A DNA stretch of 64,000 bases from Micropterix aruncella. Its lineage: Eukaryota > Arthropoda > Insecta > Lepidoptera > Micropterigidae. The position numbers and the translations under genes are program-made. Where the stretch lies: assembly GCA_944548615.1 (NCBI GenBank), contig OX155971.1, forward strand, positions 23,022,782 through 23,086,781. The letters are read 5' to 3'. Below, one piece after another: positions 45,901-51,900 of this stretch. The number at the start of each line of letters is the position of its first letter. Position 1 is the stretch's first letter. A model generated the notes under the pieces. It was not told the origin of the DNA. It saw only the letters and a program-made list of their open reading frames with translations, and did not search any database.

Positions 45901-48900
45901 AAACTATAGACTCGAAATAATTAAAAACAAACGAATTTTTAAAGCATTGCTCTCATTTAAATATTATTTACATAAAATAGATATCATAAATTTAGATATC
46001 AATTTATAACTTGGTATACAGGTTTCAATACATAACAATTACGAACTTTAAGGCTTCGAAGGGGGAGTGAATGGGTGGTAAGGTGAATCAGCGTTGTTTG
46101 GGGCTTTTCTAATGTCCTTATGAGCCTTGTAACGCTGCGACTATTGCTGATCTATTGTGTTCGCCACCTGCTATAGTTCTGCGCTAAGCCTCGTGTCATT
46201 TAAGAACCGCAACAGGCTTTTGGCGCCAGATTGTTTTACCTCCTCAGGTTGGAGGTAATGACCACCCAAGTGGGTGTATCTTTTACTTATCAGCGAGCCA
46301 CACTCGCACATGAGGTGCAGGGGAGTTTCCTCTGAACCTTGGCAGAACCTGCACAATTTCGTGTCCCGGAGCCTGAGATTGTACATGTGTTTGTTCAGGC
46401 CACAATGCCTCAAGAGCGCCCCACCAGTATGCGTAGATTGTTCCTATTTAGCGATAAGGCCTCTTGGGCAGTCTTACAGTCGGATAAATATAGATACGGT
46501 GGTTGGCGTAGTTCTTATCGAGGGTGATATCCGCACATTCAATAATGGCATGTACCTCCGCTTGGAATATGGAGGCGTACTTCTCCAAGTTTACACTTTC
46601 TTCGAAGTTTAGTCGCTCTCCATATATACCGCAGCCTACGTCAAGTCCCGATTTGGACTCATCAGTATACCATTTTAGGGCTACCGGTCTTCGAGTGCAG
46701 CTGGTATTAGCCAGTCGTCTCTGGGCGGCAGTTCCACTGTAAAAAGTTTTCCAAAGTTTAGGAGTGGAAGCATGGTGTCTGATACCATGTTGAGGGTTGG
46801 AGTTTCACTGACTGAGTCAAGAACTAATCTTAGCGCTTGTGAGATCCAGTTTGCCTTCTGTACATGCTGGATTTCGCCACCTGTTTTAAGTGAATGAGGC
46901 AAAGAGTAAGCGTCGGATATTATATAAAGCGATTCCTCGAACACCGCCATATTTAACAAAGGAGAATATTAATTATTGTTTGGAACTATGAGTGCCATCT
47001 ACACAGCGTTTCATAATAAAATCCTAGCTGCCAAATCGTAGCACTGCACAGAAAACTAATACGCTATATATTATTGGTTTGTTATTTCATTTTTATTTCA
47101 TTTTTTTATTTATCAAATTATTACCCTGTTATTTTTCTCTACTTACTGATTATCACTGCAATTATAATTTTATTGTATTTTATTACTATTATTATTTTAC
47201 CATTTTTTTTACTGGATATATTTTGATTTCATCATTACTTTTTTATTTTTCAACATGATTATGAATTAGGTATTAGTTATCATTAAAATAACTCTTGAAA
47301 TTTATGCTATGTATTTATTAGAGTTATTAGATTTACTATATTTCATTTATTTTTTACTTTTTCTTTTTCTTAGTAATAGTACTTTAATAAGTGTGCGCAC
47401 AATATAAAACGTACAAGTGACCTAGTCGAGTCTACCTTGGTACGGGCTTCGGCCTAGTTAGGCAGACTTTGTGAATAATGTTTTTGGAAAATTACTAAAT
47501 TTATTCTTATTATTCTTCTTCTTATTATTAAATATATAAAAAAATGGTTTTGTCTACCAATTAATTTGAAAAAGACTTATATTTTGATTATTTTATTTTT
47601 ATTTAGGAATTAATTACTATAAAGCATAGATTTTGCTTACCAAAATAACAGGAATCGAAGGCTAAACCTTAGCCTTATGCTTATTTAATACTGTCACTCA
47701 ACTGGGACTAAGCCGTTCTAGGGTGGACAGGAAAATGTATTATTGGTAGAGGTTTAACAACCTGAATATATCCACAGGCTCCAGTACATCGTTGGCAGAA
47801 TCTGCGGAGGCGTCGAGCAGCCAAATGGACGACAGACCCTCTACCGGCGAAGACAGCTCAATGAGCCCGGAGCAGAACAATATGGACTTTCGCAACATCA
47901 AAGGTCGCCGCAGCTACAAGCAGCTGAGGGAGATCAGCCTGCGAAATCTAGCCGCTCAGCGCCAGAAGAGGGAAACGGCCAGCAGCCACCAGGATATGGA
48001 AGTCTCCAACGGGGATAGCATCAACGCTACCACTGGATCCGATATCGGTGAGTAAACCAAAGCAGTGATGCTCTAGTGAATCGAATAGGGTGAAACCTCT
48101 GGAATGGACGAAGCAAGCAGGACAACAGTTAATGTAGGAACAAGGTGTGATATTTAAAAAAGACAGTAATTACAGTAACAAACATAAAAATAAAAAACCT
48201 CATAATGCTATTGTCGCTGCCTATGTGTAGCTCTCGGCTTACTGCTGACTGGAGCTGTAACAGCCAACGCTCCTGAGCACAAACTTTCATCACACAGCTC
48301 GACGATAGCTTACTTTTAATATAAACTTGAAGAAATAAAACAGTTTGCGCACAAATTCCGAGCAGGGAAGAAATCAGAACACCACCGGTTGCGTCATATG
48401 ATGAATTCGAAACAGATGACGGGTCCAAACCCCTCACACCTCAGCGATACCTTTTTTTGCATAATCAACGCCTGTTCCAGGCATCTCTCAGGAATACATC
48501 CGAGCAATAATGAATGACAGAAAGGGAAATAAATGATCTTGAAAAAGGAATAACATGGCTTTAAATCAGAGGTACCCAAACTTTCTTGACTCGTAGACCC
48601 CTTGCTGTTTTCCGTAGACCCCTGCCTGAATTTTCCTAACCTTACTAACATTAAAAGTTTCTTGACAGCTGGAACAGTACTGATCGCCTACATAGGGTTT
48701 TTGGTAATGTGGACAGTTGTAAAAAATTAAAAATATGTACAATTTTTATTTGTTTATTCCTAAGCGTCCACGACCTTAAAGTACGAATAATTTGGGAAAG
48801 CCGCTCATAAGTGCACATGTAGCACTATCTCGCTTGCTCATTCATGTGGCGCGTTTATCCTACTCGCTCGCACGGATACCCATTGAAGCGCAATTTTTTC

Positions 48901-51900
48901 ACATATCTCATTCGCACCTTCCCTCGTTAGTCATGTACGCTGGCCTCTTCAATCGACTAGTGATGCAATTTGAGTTGTGTTGATTTCATTTCGTGATACT
49001 TGTGACACGCGCGTTTGTTTATTGCTATTATTATAATTTTAAAATACTATGCTGTATACAAAATCTGTTTAAGAAGTGATACGACATTAACGGATCGCCT
49101 GAATGCTTAAGGTGACCTGCCTAGATGGATTCCACTAACGTGGACCCCCATTTACATCTCGTGCACCCCGATTTTTGTTCCTCGCTGACATGGACCCCCT
49201 GCGAATCGAAATCGACCCCTGGGGATCCATATAGACCACTTTGGGAATCACTGCTTTAAATTATAATTTATTTGACTTTGAAATTACATCTCAAATTGAA
49301 AATAAGGCAATTACATAACTAAGGATCTAATATTCTGTTCTGTTCCAGCTTCGGTGTCCGCTCTGGAGAACTCGGCGCCCAGCGGTGCGTCGAAAGGTCG
49401 CCTGACGCCAATCGGCACTGTAATCGGCCGCAAACGCAGGTCCACTCCTTCGCCCGAGCGGCCGGAGGGAGACAGCAGCCAGTCGCCCAAAAGGGCCCGC
49501 TTTTTCGACCGAGTGGGGGAACGCATGACAGCCGGTGTTACGCCCATCCGCAGATTCCTCTCCAGGAGTTACACCTCAACGCCTATACAAGTTTCGGTAA
49601 ATATGTTTCTTTTAAACTATTAGTTGAGTTAAATGTGTTTCTTTTTAACTAGTTACATTACATTACATTTTCGTCGTGTCCCATTGACGGCTAAAGACCG
49701 CTCTTGGATGTGTCAAAATAATTGGGTTAGGTAGTAAGTTTCGTTACTACTCTTTACTGAACATACATAGGTAGTAAAGAATTAACTACTAGATTGTCAA
49801 ACTATAAATATAAATAATCAAAATAGAAGCCTAATATTTGAAGTAGTTAGTAATTCAAAAAATACATAGTAAAATTATTCATCATAATATTCAAATTGTC
49901 AGTAAAATGTTAAAATCAGAATCAAAAATCAAAATGTTCTTTATTCATATAGACACAATTAAATATTATTTTTAATTTATGTTCTTATGATGCGTCCAAG
50001 CCTTACTCCCAAGCCGTTTTGTCATTTACATAATCAGATATTGTATAGTACGCTTTTTTATACAATTTTGCTTTGATGGTAGCTTTAAACTTATTTACAG
50101 ATAGTTCTCTAATAGTATGAGGAAGTTTGTTATAGAAGCGTATACATTGTCCCAAAAAAGAATTGCTTATTTTGTGGAGACGAGTAGCATGTACAACAAG
50201 GTTATGCTTATGTCTAGTATTAACATTATGAGTGTCGCTTTTTTTTTTTTTAAACTTGACAATATTCTTGTGGACATACAATAGATTTTCGTATATATTG
50301 TGATGCAACAGTAAGAATATTTATCTCTTTGATTTTTTCTCTAAGTGAAACTCGAGGACCAAGTTTATATATAGCTCTTACAGCACGTTTCTGTAGTATA
50401 AAGATGTTACTGATGTCCGCACAGCTTTCCCAGAGAAGAATCCCATAGGACATAATGCTATGAAAGTAACTAAAGTATACTATTCTTGCTATGTCTACAT
50501 CAATCAGCCGCCTTATTGTTTTAACTGTGTATGCCGCAGAGCTAAGTTTTCCTGACATTTTCTCAATTTGTGGACCCCATTGTAATTTGGAGTCAATTGT
50601 TATCCCTAGAAACACAGTTGAAGCAACAGGCTCCAGTTATTTTCCAGTTAAATAAGCAAATTAAATCTACGTTATGCATTTTAAACTAAAAGTACAAATA
50701 TAAGACCATATAAAATAATCAGACAATAAGGCTCTACTTTTTTAAGTAATTTAAATGGGCACAATATTTGAAAAATCATGGCCCTCAAATTCGACCAGAT
50801 TATAGAAAGGGTGGCCTATCAGCATCTCCTTGATGTTTTTTTTTTATTTTATGTCCTCCAGCTGTTTAAATTTTGTAAGGAGTAGATTATAGAATTTAAT
50901 GCTAAGGTACAAGTAGCTTTTCTGTACTTTCGCCAGTCGTATTCGGGGTACGCATAAACGGGTATGATGCGAGTGAATGTCTGCATTAATTGCAGTTTCT
51001 GCGAGGTGCTGTCTAGCATACATTAAACATTGGTATATGAACGCCGAATACATAGTCATTACCCTTGCCTTGCTGAAATATTCTTTGCATGAGGTCCTAG
51101 TCGTTACCTGATACATGCTGCGTAGTGCTCTCTTTTGCAAAAGAAAGATTCTTTTACTGGTTGCAGCATTTCCCCAAAATAGTAGTCCATAAGTCATTAA
51201 TAAGTTAAAATACGCAAAGTATACTGATTTAGCTGCTGCAAAACCACAAAGACTTCTAATTTTTTTAATAGAGTATATCGAGCTACATAGCTCACTAGCT
51301 AATTGTTGGATTTACTGTCAATTCTTAATCCTAGAAAATTTATATCTTCTTTGATGTCGATTTCAAAATAGTCATGTAATTCATTTAAATAGTCAACATT
51401 GGCAGGTCTTAAGCGAAAAGGAATTATTTTTGATTTTGTAATATTTAGACGTAATTCATTAGAATTAAACCAAATCAAGAGTTGATCAATCGTATACCTA
51501 ATTCTATTTATTAATGATTCCTTATTTTTGTCATAGTAGTTTGGTATTGGGAGCTAACGGGCCCGGTGCAGTTGGGCCTTTATGACACTTTGTTCTAGGG
51601 TCGGCCCGATTCACGGGTCAGCACCCATCCGGTAGCCTCCGAGTAGAAGTTTGAGCTTGGGTTGGCCTCTGCCTGTGTACCAGTTTCCCCTGGGAATCGT
51701 ACTTCAGGCGCTTCTGGACGGTTTGTGTGGCGTCAGCCAGTGTATTTCGATCGACTGTGCATTCCGACAGATAATCGGGTGAATTGGTCATGAATTCGGA
51801 CCAATATATTGACATCTTATCAGACCATATGATACGGGAGCTTCAAAGGTCTATCCTTTCAACGGGATCTCACCCCATGCCATTCTTTAAAACAAGTGAA

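Larger units (their letters stand above)
44987..47077. mobile_element. Composite DNA element with nested retroelements
   Basis: Left terminal zone (attgattatataggata, then ttagattgct... to 'gtagatggcact' near 45815) is an inverted match to the right zone 46990-47077 ('agtgccatctacac' to 'acgctatatattattgg'); both contain 'ttggcagctaggatttta'. Inside lie an RTE-like 3' end (45005-45743), a family R scrap and a LINE fragment. Confidence 0.6.

Noticed and set aside
46274..46742. Three plus-strand frames of 62-112 codons
   Set aside because: Antisense shadows of the RNase H LINE fragment; similar shadows occur at 52513-53310.
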